A DNA stretch of 64,000 nt from Desulfosporosinus sp. Sb-LF. Its GTDB lineage: Bacteria > Bacillota > Desulfitobacteriia > Desulfitobacteriales > Desulfitobacteriaceae. Below, piece after piece: positions 1 to 6,513 of this stretch. The stretch is taken from assembly GCF_004766055.1 (NCBI RefSeq), contig NZ_SPQR01000009.1:164696-228695 (forward strand), read 5' to 3'. The position numbers were made by a program, and so were the translations under genes. Every line of letters begins with the position of its first letter. Position 1 is the first letter of the stretch. A model generated the notes under the pieces. That model searched no databases. It was not told the DNA's origin and was given only the letters and a program-made list of their open reading frames with translations.

Positions 1-340
1 GATAGGTACAAATCACGAGATCAGGTTCTAATGCCTGAGTTAATTTCACGAATTCGCGTCGCCCCAAACCATTCAGAAATCGTTGAAATGCAGAATCCGG
101 GGGAATCTTCGACGTGCGGTAGTAAAACTTGCCCCACAGTCGCGGCGTATGCTTAATAAGTTCAATATAGGTATTTTTAATGACAGAGTTAAACGTCTTA
201 CTGAGAAACGCCCCAAAATCCAAATGCGTAATTTTAACATTCGGTTCCTTGACACGCAGCGCTTCCATAACAGCCTCTGCTGCTCGTACATGCCCTGCAC
301 CAAAGGTCGCCGAAAAAATTAGCACACTTAATTGTCGCAC
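1..340 (-). CDS. MGDG-synthase/UgtP-type glycosyltransferase, 5' part
   Basis: A GTG-started frame reads off the left edge of the window, leaving about 113 N-terminal residues. The start is supported by a GGGGAGGG ribosome site six to seven bases upstream. Near residue 10 it carries SATFGAGHVRAA, the glycine-rich N-terminal signature of the MGDG synthase / processive diacylglycerol glucosyltransferase family. These enzymes move a sugar from a UDP-donor onto membrane diacylglycerol, and they also resemble MurG. The C-terminal nucleotide-sugar domain lies outside the window, so the acceptor and sugar cannot be told. It faces away from the yetF-like gene across a 217-bp gap. The family call is fairly sure and the substrate is not. 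Confidence 0.8.
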   Translation of the reverse strand, partial: MRQLSVLIFSATFGAGHVRAAEAVMEALRVKEPNVKITHLDFGAFLSKTFNSVIKNTYIELIKHTPRLWGKFYYRTSKIPPDSAFQRFLNGLGRREFVKLTQALEPDLVICTY

Positions 341-379
341 TAACGAACCCTCCCCATATAAAGTTCTTCCTTCGAAGAT

Positions 380-407
380 TTGCAATCTGTTTATCGACTA
401 TTATAAC
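380..407 (+). promoter_or_regulatory. Candidate promoter for the YetF-like gene
   Basis: TTGCAA, a 16-base spacer and TATAAC lie about 150 bases before the ATG at 558. The same stretch read on the minus strand gives TATAAT close to the start of the glycosyltransferase gene, so the 217-bp gap may hold back-to-back promoters. This rests on sequence inspection only. Confidence 0.35.
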
Positions 408-557
408 GTCAAATGGCTAATTAACCAAATTATGGCGAACAAGTATGAACTCTACGACGTTAAGGACTACGACGTGGTTTGTGGGATAACTCCCATTTGT
501 TTGGGGCAAGATAACCTTCACGGAAAAAACTTAAGAATATAAAAAAGGAGAACGAAA

Positions 558-1247
558 ATGATCATCGTTGTGATCAGGACCCTCATTCTTTACACGCTAG
601 TTATCGTTGCCCTTCGAATGATGGGAAAAAGAGAAATTGGTCAATTGCAGCCTTTTGAGCTGGTTGTAATAATCATGATTTCCGAACTTGCTGCCATACC
701 CAGTGAGAATGTCGGCATTCCACTCCTAAGCGGTATTATACCCATCCTGGTTCTCCTTCTCACAAATCTAACATTGGCTTGGATTTCTCTAAAAAGTGAG
801 ACCGCGAGGACAATTATCTGCGGAACCCCCAGTATCCTTATTGAACGAGGGAAAATCCTTGAAGAGGAATTGAGGAAGAACCGCTATAACCTCACTGATC
901 TCCTCGAGGAACTTCGCATCAAAAATGTTCCTAACATTTCCGACGTCGAGTTTGCTGTTCTGGAAACCAACGGACAACTAAGTGTCTTTCCAAAATCACA
1001 GAAAAGGCCCACCATACCCGAAGATTTCCACATCACAACCAAGTACGAAGGGCTTCCTCTGACGATTATTATGGATGGTAAACTTAATAATAAGAACCTA
1101 CAGGAAAGTGACAAAAACCTACCTTGGCTTAAAAACGAACTTGAAAAACTAGGGATTCATCAATTTGAGGATGTCTTCTTAGCCAGCCTTGATTCCAGTG
1201 GGACACTCTTCGCACAAGCCAAGCAACAGCGAAAAAAAGTGAGGTGA
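558..1247 (+). CDS. DUF421 / YetF-family membrane protein
   Basis: The 229-residue protein begins with two or three hydrophobic segments (about residues 3-85). A cytoplasmic region with the usual DUF421 pattern follows: a RMMGKREIGQLQPFELV stretch near residue 20 and, later, the GTPSILIERGKI and paired NGQLSVFPK elements. The ATG has an AAAAGGAG ribosome site six to seven bases upstream. Relatives such as Bacillus YetF/YdfR are spore or cell membrane proteins; in some Bacillus species homologues accompany spore germination proteins. No enzymatic role is established. It is followed after seven bases by a DUF4363 gene, so the two are probably co-transcribed. Confidence 0.9.
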   Translation: MIIVVIRTLILYTLVIVALRMMGKREIGQLQPFELVVIIMISELAAIPSENVGIPLLSGIIPILVLLLTNLTLAWISLKSETARTIICGTPSILIERGKILEEELRKNRYNLTDLLEELRIKNVPNISDVEFAVLETNGQLSVFPKSQKRPTIPEDFHITTKYEGLPLTIIMDGKLNNKNLQESDKNLPWLKNELEKLGIHQFEDVFLASLDSSGTLFAQAKQQRKKVR

Positions 1248-1254
1248 AACCCAT

Positions 1255-1635
1255 TTGCGCACCATCCCGACCATTGTTACCATTATTATTTTATTATTAG
1301 GTGGTTCTTTGGCTTCATACCAGTACATTCAGTCGACATCCCAGACTTTGGCGTTACAGATCGAGACAGTCGAACAATCTATCTCCACCCATAAATGGGA
1401 AAACGCGCAAAAACAACTGAACATTGCCCAACCACGTTGGGACAAAACCAAAACCTTGTGGACTGTTCTGCTAGACCATCAAGAGATCGATGACATCGAA
1501 GTGAGCATGAAAAAGTTGGAGAAATACATTCAAGCCCAAGACGTTGCACTCTCCCTCGGAGAAGCTTCGGCCTTGAAACTTCTCATTGATCATATCTCTG
1601 ATACAGAGAAGTTAACTCTGAGAAATATTTTTTAG
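1255..1635 (+). CDS. DUF4363 family protein
   Basis: This 126-residue protein has an N-terminal hydrophobic segment (about residues 4-24) that could be a signal anchor. A helical, charged domain with a WENAQKQL/WDKTKTLW pattern follows, as in DUF4363 proteins. It starts at TTG, with GAGGTGAAA upstream overlapping the end of the yetF-like gene, so translation is probably coupled. DUF421 and DUF4363 genes sit next to each other in many clostridia; the pair is likely a membrane complex of unknown function. A strong hairpin terminator follows at 1657. Confidence 0.8.
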   Translation: MRTIPTIVTIIILLLGGSLASYQYIQSTSQTLALQIETVEQSISTHKWENAQKQLNIAQPRWDKTKTLWTVLLDHQEIDDIEVSMKKLEKYIQAQDVALSLGEASALKLLIDHISDTEKLTLRNIF

Positions 1636-1656
1636 TTAATCAAAGGTTTATATTTG

Positions 1657-1690
1657 AAAGGGCAGTCTCTAAGAAGGACTGCCCTTTCGA
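1657..1690 (+). terminator. Rho-independent terminator
   Basis: An 11-bp perfect stem (AAAGGGCAGTC/GACTGCCCTTT) with a 9-base loop lies 21 bases after the DUF4363 stop. The T-run is short (TTTCGAT). From here to 1890 I see no gene. Confidence 0.8.
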
Positions 1691-1895
1691 TATCTATACT
1701 GAAACTTAGATCATTGATCAAAGTTGACCAATGAAAAGAGACATAGAGCAAGTTATTATACAAGACTAGATACTCAGAAGCGATGTGCGATGCTGGATAA
1801 ACAGACTAAGATAAGCATTTACGAATAAGTATTCAACGATTTAAAGATTTTATTTAGTCTCTGATCATCAGGCATGGTATCTTATCCGGATCTGT

Positions 1896-1924
1896 TTGAC
1901 ATCTAACCCCAAAATGTATAGAAT
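1896..1924 (+). promoter_or_regulatory. Sigma-A-like promoter of lipoprotein paralogue 1
   Basis: TTGACA (1896-1901), a 17-base spacer and TAGAAT (1919-1924). The block ATCTGTTTGACATCT...AAATGTATA is shared with the promoter of paralogue 2 at 2749, while the bases between differ, which supports a real and conserved control site. Confidence 0.7.
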
Positions 1925-1961
1925 TCACTAATGTCAAAAGAATGATATTTGAGGTGATTTC

Positions 1962-2309
1962 GTGAAACTTTTTTCAATATTAGGTGGTAAAAAAACTAGT
2001 CAGGCTAATGTTAATACTACTGCTTACACTAAGGAATTCACATACCTTCCATCATACCACTGGGTACAATCAACCGAATACACTCCCTCAACCACAGAGG
2101 AAACACTCGCTAAAGCTAAATACCTTATCCACAATACAAAAGATACCCAGGTATACGAGGCTTATAAGGCTATCTTAATAAAAGATGGTTGGACAATTAC
2201 CAAAGAAACAGCAGTTATTAATTTCTCAGCGAAAAAAGATACACATATAGCACATATTTCATTTTCAATTTCAGACAAAGATGTATTACTAACCGTTCAG
2301 TCAAAGTAA
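1962..2309 (+). CDS. Paralogue of the small lipoprotein family that has lost its signal peptide
   Basis: The 115-residue product is closely related to the proteins at 2811 and 3924. They share YTKEFTYLPSY, a run of acidic/charged residues, GWTITKE, INFS-KKDTH and the C-terminal LTVQSK. Unlike them it begins MKLFSILGGKK and runs straight into the mature domain, with no hydrophobic core and no lipobox cysteine. The GTG start and its GAGGTG ribosome site align with those of paralogue 2, so the simplest explanation is an in-frame deletion of the export signal. It would then be cytoplasmic or non-functional. The family itself is not recognised; the domain is about 85 residues, with a repeated pattern of beta-strand-like segments. 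Confidence 0.75.
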   Translation: MKLFSILGGKKTSQANVNTTAYTKEFTYLPSYHWVQSTEYTPSTTEETLAKAKYLIHNTKDTQVYEAYKAILIKDGWTITKETAVINFSAKKDTHIAHISFSISDKDVLLTVQSK

Positions 2310-2328
2310 AAAGATCCGTTAACCCTCA

Positions 2329-2365
2329 GGAAGGGCTTCGACTTAAATCGAAGCCCTTCCTTCTC
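2329..2365. terminator. Terminator between convergent small genes
   Basis: A 12-bp perfect stem GGAAGGGCTTCG/CGAAGCCCTTCC with an 8-base loop and TTCT tail ends paralogue 1. It touches the stop codon of the small minus-strand ORF at 2364, so it may serve both directions. Confidence 0.8.
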
Positions 2366-2456
2366 AATTTTGGTCTTTATCGTTCATGTGTACCCCATGG
2401 TTAAACATTAAAAATAAAATTAATAATACTACATAGCCCAATATAAAGTAGATCAT
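2364..2456 (-). CDS. 30-aa single-pass membrane protein (small ORF, copy 1)
   Basis: The frame MIYFILGYVVLLILFLM-FN, followed by a short charged tail ending NDKDQN, is preceded by GGAAGTG five bases before the ATG. A second copy at 3674-3796 keeps the same ribosome site and start. Its protein is nearly identical over the first 29 residues although bases have changed, including silent and conservative changes, which argues that the protein is what is conserved. One hydrophobic helix (residues 3-18) suggests a membrane peptide. It is divergent from lipoprotein 2, as copy 2 is from lipoprotein 3. Function unknown; small type-I-toxin-like peptides look similar, but nothing here proves that. Confidence 0.7.
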   Translation of the reverse strand: MIYFILGYVVLLILFLMFNHGVHMNDKDQN

Positions 2457-2748
2457 TAAATCACTTCCTTATTGGGTTATACGTTTTAAGCATTTTCTTT
2501 TAGTGGGGCTGGAAAATTTTATTTAAAGCGAGTAGATCGGAATTGCAAATTTGATACTAGTACCCACCTTCCCCGATATTCCATAGGCTCAGTATATGCT
2601 TTCTATTTTCCCCATTTGTCCAAATGGCACGATTTTCCAGATTAATACTTACATAATCGGTGTAACGCTGGCAAGAATGTACGATAAGTTTCTGGCAGTC
2701 TAAGGTACAAGCACCAAGGCAGGTTCCTTTTTTGGTAAATGAATCTGT

Positions 2749-2777
2749 TTGACATCTCCTCTTTAAATGTATAATAT
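2749..2777 (+). promoter_or_regulatory. Promoter of lipoprotein paralogue 2
   Basis: TTGACA at 2749-2754 is followed either by TATAAT with a 15-base spacer (2770-2775) or by TAATAT with 17 bases (2772-2777). The flanking AATCTGTTTGACATCT matches the promoter of paralogue 1. Confidence 0.65.
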
Positions 2778-2810
2778 TTTGTTTATAAATTAATTTTTGA
2801 GGTGATTTTT

Positions 2811-3215
2811 TTGAAAAAATTCTTTTATATTTTCATGATATTGATTTTATCTGTATCATTAGTCGCGTGTAGTGCTAAAAACCCCAATTTGTCTAATAAT
2901 GGTAATGCTAATACTCCAGCTGATAGTAAGTATACTAAGGAATTCACATATCTTCCATCATATAACGGAGCTCAATCAACTGAATTTACCCCTGCAACCA
3001 CAAAGGAGCCACTTGCTAAAGCGAGATACATTATCAAAAATACAACAGATGTTAAGGCATACGAGGATTATGAAGATATCTTAAAAAAAGAAGGTTGGAC
3101 CATTACCAAAGAAGAAAGAGTTATTAATTTCTCAGTGAAAAAAGATACGCACACAGCGAATATCTCACTTCAAATATCTGGTAACGACGTAATACTAACT
3201 GTTCAGTCAAAGTAA
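2811..3215 (+). CDS. Small lipoprotein, paralogue 2
   Basis: I place the start at the TTG at 2811, because GAGGTG ends six bases upstream and the product then begins MKKFFYIF with a clean lipoprotein signal; a longer frame begins at GTG 2802. A hydrophobic core and the lipobox LVAC put the lipidated Cys about 20 residues in. A Ser/Asn-rich linker and then the family domain follow (KYTKEFTYLPSY, GWTITKE, KKDTH, TVQSK). It would be anchored to the outer face of the cytoplasmic membrane. Paralogues lie on either side, so this is a local tandem expansion. No known function is recognised. Confidence 0.85.
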   Translation: MKKFFYIFMILILSVSLVACSAKNPNLSNNGNANTPADSKYTKEFTYLPSYNGAQSTEFTPATTKEPLAKARYIIKNTTDVKAYEDYEDILKKEGWTITKEERVINFSVKKDTHTANISLQISGNDVILTVQSK

Positions 3216-3230
3216 AAGATCCATTAACCC

Positions 3231-3268
3231 TCGAGAAGGGCTTCGATTTAAAACCGAGGCCCTCTTTT
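3231..3268 (+). terminator. Terminator after lipoprotein 2
   Basis: GGGCTTCG pairs with CGAGGCCC (one G-T pair), followed by CTCTTTT. Immediately beyond, GGGTCTTTATCGTT matches the 3' end of the small membrane ORF copies, so a third, decayed copy of that ORF seems to have stood here. The rest of 3290-3490 shows no gene. Confidence 0.7.
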
Positions 3269-3496
3269 CCGCTTTTTGGGTCTTTATCGTTATCACCTCT
3301 CAGTTTTCAGGCTTAGATTCCCGGGCACTAAAAAAACCGCCTATCGACGGTAAAAGGAATGCTAGGACTTTATGCAGGGAAAAAGGAATTCTATCCAATT
3401 TGTATTACCTGAAATATGGATACCTTCAATTACCAGATCGTAGACCCTTGACCACAACTATTAGTCTTGCTAAAATAATACTCGTCAATACTACAT

Positions 3497-3572
3497 ACCG
3501 ACGTAGCTCAATTGGTAGAGCAACTGATTTGTAATCAGTAGGTTGTAGGTTCGAGTCGCATCGCTGGCTCCA
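3497..3572 (+). tRNA. tRNA-Thr(TGT), degenerate and possibly a pseudogene
   Basis: The 76-base sequence has a perfect D arm (GCTCAATTGGTAGAGC), a perfect anticodon stem with a TTTGTAA loop giving anticodon TGT, a TTCGAGT T-loop and an encoded CCA end. However, the acceptor stem ACCGACG/CGCTGGC has two mismatches (A-C at 1-72 and 5-68). The T-stem GTAGG/CGCAT also has two mismatches. Ordinary Firmicute tRNA-Thr(TGT) begins GCCGATG and pairs fully. The gene is therefore recognisable but probably poorly folded. It stands alone between lipoprotein genes, not in a tRNA cluster. Confidence 0.65.
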
Positions 3573-3670
3573 GTTAACACAATCAGAAGTGGCTGTGTTA
3601 TTTCCGATTTGGAATTAAGCCATTGCCGATTATTGTTCCACTTCGTGGTGTAGATAAAATTACTACATAT

Positions 3671-3697
3671 CCCCTAGTTGTGACGACTAGGGGGTTT
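3671..3697. terminator. Hairpin at the end of the second small membrane ORF
   Basis: CCCCTAGT/ACTAGGGG with a 7-base loop, followed on the plus strand by GTTTATC. It could end the tRNA-Thr transcript. On the minus strand it overlaps the last codons of the 40-aa ORF. Confidence 0.5.
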
Positions 3698-3796
3698 ATC
3701 CTCGCTATAATCTTTATCGTTCATGTGTACTGCGTGGTTAAACATTAGAATCAGAATTAACAATACTACATAACCGCCTAACATAAAGTAGATCAT
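3674..3796 (-). CDS. 40-aa single-pass membrane protein (small ORF, copy 2)
   Basis: This is a paralogue of the ORF at 2364-2456. It begins MIYFMLGGYVVLLILILM with the same GGAAGTGATTTA ribosome site, then NHAVHMNDKD, then a longer charged tail ending PPSRHN. The protein is conserved while the DNA differs, and one extra glycine codon keeps the frame. Upstream, the minus-strand sequence around CGTATAGCC also resembles copy 1, so the control region was duplicated with the gene. It is divergent from the lipoprotein at 3924. Function unknown. Confidence 0.7.
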   Translation of the reverse strand: MIYFMLGGYVVLLILILMFNHAVHMNDKDYSEDKPPSRHN

Positions 3797-3923
3797 TAAA
3801 TCACTTCCTTATTAGGCTATACGTTTAGTGACTTCGTTTTAGTAATGATGGAAAATTTTAATAATAACTTCCAAATGCATTGAAATTTTTTTATTTTGAA
3901 AAACTATTGTCGAGGTGTTTAAT

Positions 3924-4316
3924 ATGAAAAAGTTAGTAATTTATATTTTAGCTATCTTATTCTTATTGAGCTTAACTGCATGCAATGCGAAGGTTCCGAA
4001 TGATGTCCAAACCAATGTAACATATTCAAAAGAATTTTCATATCTTCCGGCTTACGGCAACATGAAATTACAAAATATTACTCAACCCGACGAAAATGGA
4101 ATAAGTTCTGCTAGATACCTTATAAAGAATACAACTACAGATATAGTTTTAAATCAGTATGCAGATATTTTGAAGAAGGATGGTTGGGCTGAAAACTGGT
4201 CTTATACAAAAGATAAAAAGCCGTATAGCATGGTTGCTCAAAAAGACAATCATGTGACCACATTATTACCCCGGCAAACCGATAACGATGTAGTATTAAT
4301 TATCAGTTCTAAGTAA
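3924..4316 (+). CDS. Small lipoprotein, paralogue 3
   Basis: The start is the ATG at 3924, with GAGGTG six bases upstream; a longer GTG frame begins at 3915. The signal peptide MKKLVIYILAILFLLSL ends in a lipobox LTAC (Cys about 20). The mature domain keeps YSKEFSYLPAY, an ARYLIKNTT motif, ILKKDGW and a C-terminal VLIISSK, and is more diverged than paralogues 1 and 2. It is predicted to be a membrane-anchored lipoprotein of unknown role. A perfect 14-bp terminator follows within ten bases. Confidence 0.85.
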   Translation: MKKLVIYILAILFLLSLTACNAKVPNDVQTNVTYSKEFSYLPAYGNMKLQNITQPDENGISSARYLIKNTTTDIVLNQYADILKKDGWAENWSYTKDKKPYSMVAQKDNHVTTLLPRQTDNDVVLIISSK

Positions 4317-4323
4317 GGTATTA

Positions 4324-4360
4324 GATAGTGCCTAGATACAAATCTAGGCACTATCTTCGT
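4324..4360 (+). terminator. Terminator after lipoprotein 3
   Basis: A perfect 14-bp stem, GATAGTGCCTAGAT with ATCTAGGCACTATC, a 4-base loop and a TTCGTTTATT tail. Confidence 0.85.
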
Positions 4361-4384
4361 TTATTGAGTCTTTAGCAATGGGTT

Positions 4385-4627
4385 ATGGTAGATGCTGTTG
4401 TGCTCCCCCTGTTGTCGGCAGTAAGCGTAGCAATTATCGCAGTTGCAATTCTGATTCTAATCGCCTTGGGCGTGATTTTCATCACAATTGGTTATAAAGA
4501 ATTTTTGGCCTTGAAGGAAACCGTTATGTTGTATGTTAAGTGCATCGATCCAGTTAGATTTACTAATGTCTTTAAATGTAATCTCAATTACTGGGAGAAG
4601 TTCCATATTGAGATCATTAATGAGTAA
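4385..4627 (+). CDS. Possible small membrane protein (weak)
   Basis: An 80-residue frame starts with a convincing hydrophobic helix (about residues 4-36) and continues with a less ordered tail. No good ribosome site precedes the ATG, which argues against it. No family is recognised. It could be a remnant of a chemotaxis or membrane gene, or a chance frame over a decayed stretch. Confidence 0.3.
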   Translation: MVDAVVLPLLSAVSVAIIAVAILILIALGVIFITIGYKEFLALKETVMLYVKCIDPVRFTNVFKCNLNYWEKFHIEIINE

Positions 4628-4666
4628 TGTTGTTACAAAAGTTAAATGTGGGGGTTATTTATTTGT

Positions 4667-4692
4667 AAAAAAATCCCCTCACTAAGAGGGGG
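4667..4692 (-). terminator. Terminator of the TPR lipoprotein gene
   Basis: On the minus strand, CCCCCTC...GAGGGG forms a six-base stem with a 5-base loop followed by ATTTTTTT, 45 bases after the stop codon. Confidence 0.8.
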
Positions 4693-4736
4693 AGTAGGAG
4701 TTTATTTTAAAGAATTATGTCCGCAGCTCGCATGTA

Positions 4737-5288
4737 TTACTTAATTTGTTTCTGCAAATTCTTTAAGTCTTCTACTAATTTATCATTAGTAGCTAACACT
4801 TTTAGACCTTGGGCAATAGTGGCTTTAGCTCCCGCTGTATCTCCTAAATCTTTTTGACAGAGGGCTAAGTTGAGCCATCCATAATTATAAGTTGGTTCAA
4901 CCAGGGTTGCTTTTTCATAGAAAGGCAACGCGTCTTTTGATTTTTTCAATCCTCGGAAGTAAACATTTCCGATATTATTATATGCTATCCCGTCTTTAGG
5001 GTTGATTTTAATAGCGTTATTGTAATAGCCGATTGCTTTTGTGTAATCCTTATAGGCATAAGCCGATATACCAGCATTCATCTGGGCTTTGGCATCATTG
5101 GGATTAGCCTTAGCCAAGCTTTCCAACTTACCAATGTCTTGATATTGGCTTGGATCGAGTACTTGGTTAGCACTGGTAGTTGAAGTCGTATTTGGCTTGA
5201 TTACTTTGGGTTGAGTAGTCGTACCACACCCGACTAAAACTAAAAATAGTCCGAGAATACTTATAGCAAGAGTAATATTTTTCTTCAT
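4737..5288 (-). CDS. TPR-repeat lipoprotein
   Basis: The 183-residue protein has a lipoprotein signal ending LVGC (Cys about 21) and a Thr/Ser/Gln-rich linker. Three tetratricopeptide-like units then cover about residues 52-160 (ANPNDAKAQMNAGISAYAYK, INPKDGIAYNNIGNVYF, VEPTYNYGWLNLALCQ). TPR lipoproteins act as membrane-anchored protein-interaction scaffolds. AAAGGTTGC precedes the ATG by five to six bases. It is a single gene with its own terminator, and nothing nearby indicates its partner. Confidence 0.85.
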   Translation of the reverse strand: MKKNITLAISILGLFLVLVGCGTTTQPKVIKPNTTSTTSANQVLDPSQYQDIGKLESLAKANPNDAKAQMNAGISAYAYKDYTKAIGYYNNAIKINPKDGIAYNNIGNVYFRGLKKSKDALPFYEKATLVEPTYNYGWLNLALCQKDLGDTAGAKATIAQGLKVLATNDKLVEDLKNLQKQIK

Positions 5289-5590
5289 TTAAAGCAACCT
5301 TTCAACTATTCTTTAATTCTAGTATGTACTTTAAACACTACAACTATTATTAATTATACTAAAAAGAGAGTAGAATTCAAACGCAAACCATCCGACCCAA
5401 CAGTTTAAGACAAGCTTCCAATAACGATAGCCCTCTCTCCTAGACCGTTACCGCAAACCCCAGGGTTATATCCCCCATGGCCTGGATCTAGCACAGTTGT
5501 AGTCCCAAAATATTTGATGTCGTTACTGGAGGATTACAGAAAAAGTTCCAGAAAATGAAAAGAACCATGCAATGCATAGCTAGTTAAGAA

Positions 5591-5632
5591 CATTTTGTCC
5601 ATCATTCGCTGTAACGAATAATGGACAAAATG
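5591..5632. repeat. Long near-perfect inverted repeat between TPR gene and tRNA-Leu
   Basis: CATTTTGTCCAT pairs with ATGGACAAAATG; after one mismatch, ATTCG pairs with CGAAT around a 6-base loop. It lies 16 bases after the tRNA-Leu 3' end (minus strand), so it may end that transcript, but it lacks a clear T-run and is AT-rich. The rest of 5289-5590 shows nothing I can support. Confidence 0.5.
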
Positions 5633-5647
5633 GTTAATAGTCATAAT

Positions 5648-5730
5648 TGGTGCGGGAAACAGGACTTGAACCTGCACGGTTACCCGCTGGAACCTAAATC
5701 CAGTGCGTCTGCCAGTTCCGCCATTCCCGC
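5648..5730 (-). tRNA. tRNA-Leu(TAG)
   Basis: An 83-base tRNA with acceptor GCGGGAA, a long class II variable arm, anticodon loop TTTAGGT (anticodon TAG), T-loop TTCAAGT and encoded CCA. Confidence 0.95.
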
Positions 5731-5811
5731 ATGTGCAATTGTTGCGACAAAAAGTATGATACCATATTCTCTGCCATTTGACAAGTCATCCGTAATTTTT
5801 TTATAAACTAA

Positions 5812-5886
5812 TGGCTGGGGTGGCTGGATTCGAACCAACGAATGCCAGAGTCAAAGTCTAGTGCCTTACCGCTTGGCGACACCCCA
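5812..5886 (-). tRNA. tRNA-Gln(TTG)
   Basis: A 75-base tRNA with acceptor TGGGGTG/CACCCCA, anticodon loop CTTTGAC (anticodon TTG), T-loop TTCGAAT and encoded CCA. It is upstream of tRNA-Leu on the same strand and probably in the same transcript. Confidence 0.95.
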
Positions 5887-6005
5887 ATGCCGCCGTAGGC
5901 CATTGCCTGTATATGCGACCTAATTAGTATAACCGTTTATCGTGTAAATATTATCGAATTAATATTTTTTAAAACTAAAAGTTTAGAGATTCTTTTTTGC
6001 ATTTC

Positions 6006-6302
6006 TTAACCCATGCTCTGCATCAGCCAAAAATATTCAAAAATCAAAACAAGCATATTAATTCCGATCAGACACCATAAATTGGCTAACCAACCCTTTG
6101 GATAGTTCCAGTAATAAAATAAGAGATTAAAAATCACGAGAAACGCTGAGCAGATGATCCACCGCAAATAAAGTCCAGAGTCCTGAGTGAAGAGGTGAAC
6201 AAACCACAAAACAGGTAAAAATATAAAGACGCTCATAAAGGTAATCATGGTATATCCGATCAATCGGCGCAAATCGTTAGCATCTGGCTTGGCTTTGCTC
6301 AC
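6006..6302 (-). CDS. Small membrane protein with about three helices
   Basis: A 98-residue protein with a short charged N-terminus (MSKAKPDANDLRRL) and hydrophobic segments at about residues 15-35, 45-63 and 74-93. No family is recognised with confidence. The ATG is preceded by GAGGGTGAGATACGGTG, a plausible though slightly distant ribosome site. It stands alone between the tRNAs and a divergent polysaccharide deacetylase gene. Confidence 0.65.
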   Translation of the reverse strand: MSKAKPDANDLRRLIGYTMITFMSVFIFLPVLWFVHLFTQDSGLYLRWIICSAFLVIFNLLFYYWNYPKGWLANLWCLIGINMLVLIFEYFWLMQSMG

Positions 6303-6513
6303 CGTATCTCACCCTCATCTCCCAATAGAATCTTTACCAGAAGTATACCATGGTTTCTCTTTTCAAGATAAGTTATATAACCTCAGTAAATGAACTAATT
6401 ACTTTCAGGAGATTTTTCAGAGAAAATTACCTCCCGTTATCGACATATTCAAACCATCAGTATTTACTTTTTCCATGGTCGTGGTAGAGTATAGAACGTG
6501 GAAGGAAGTGGTC

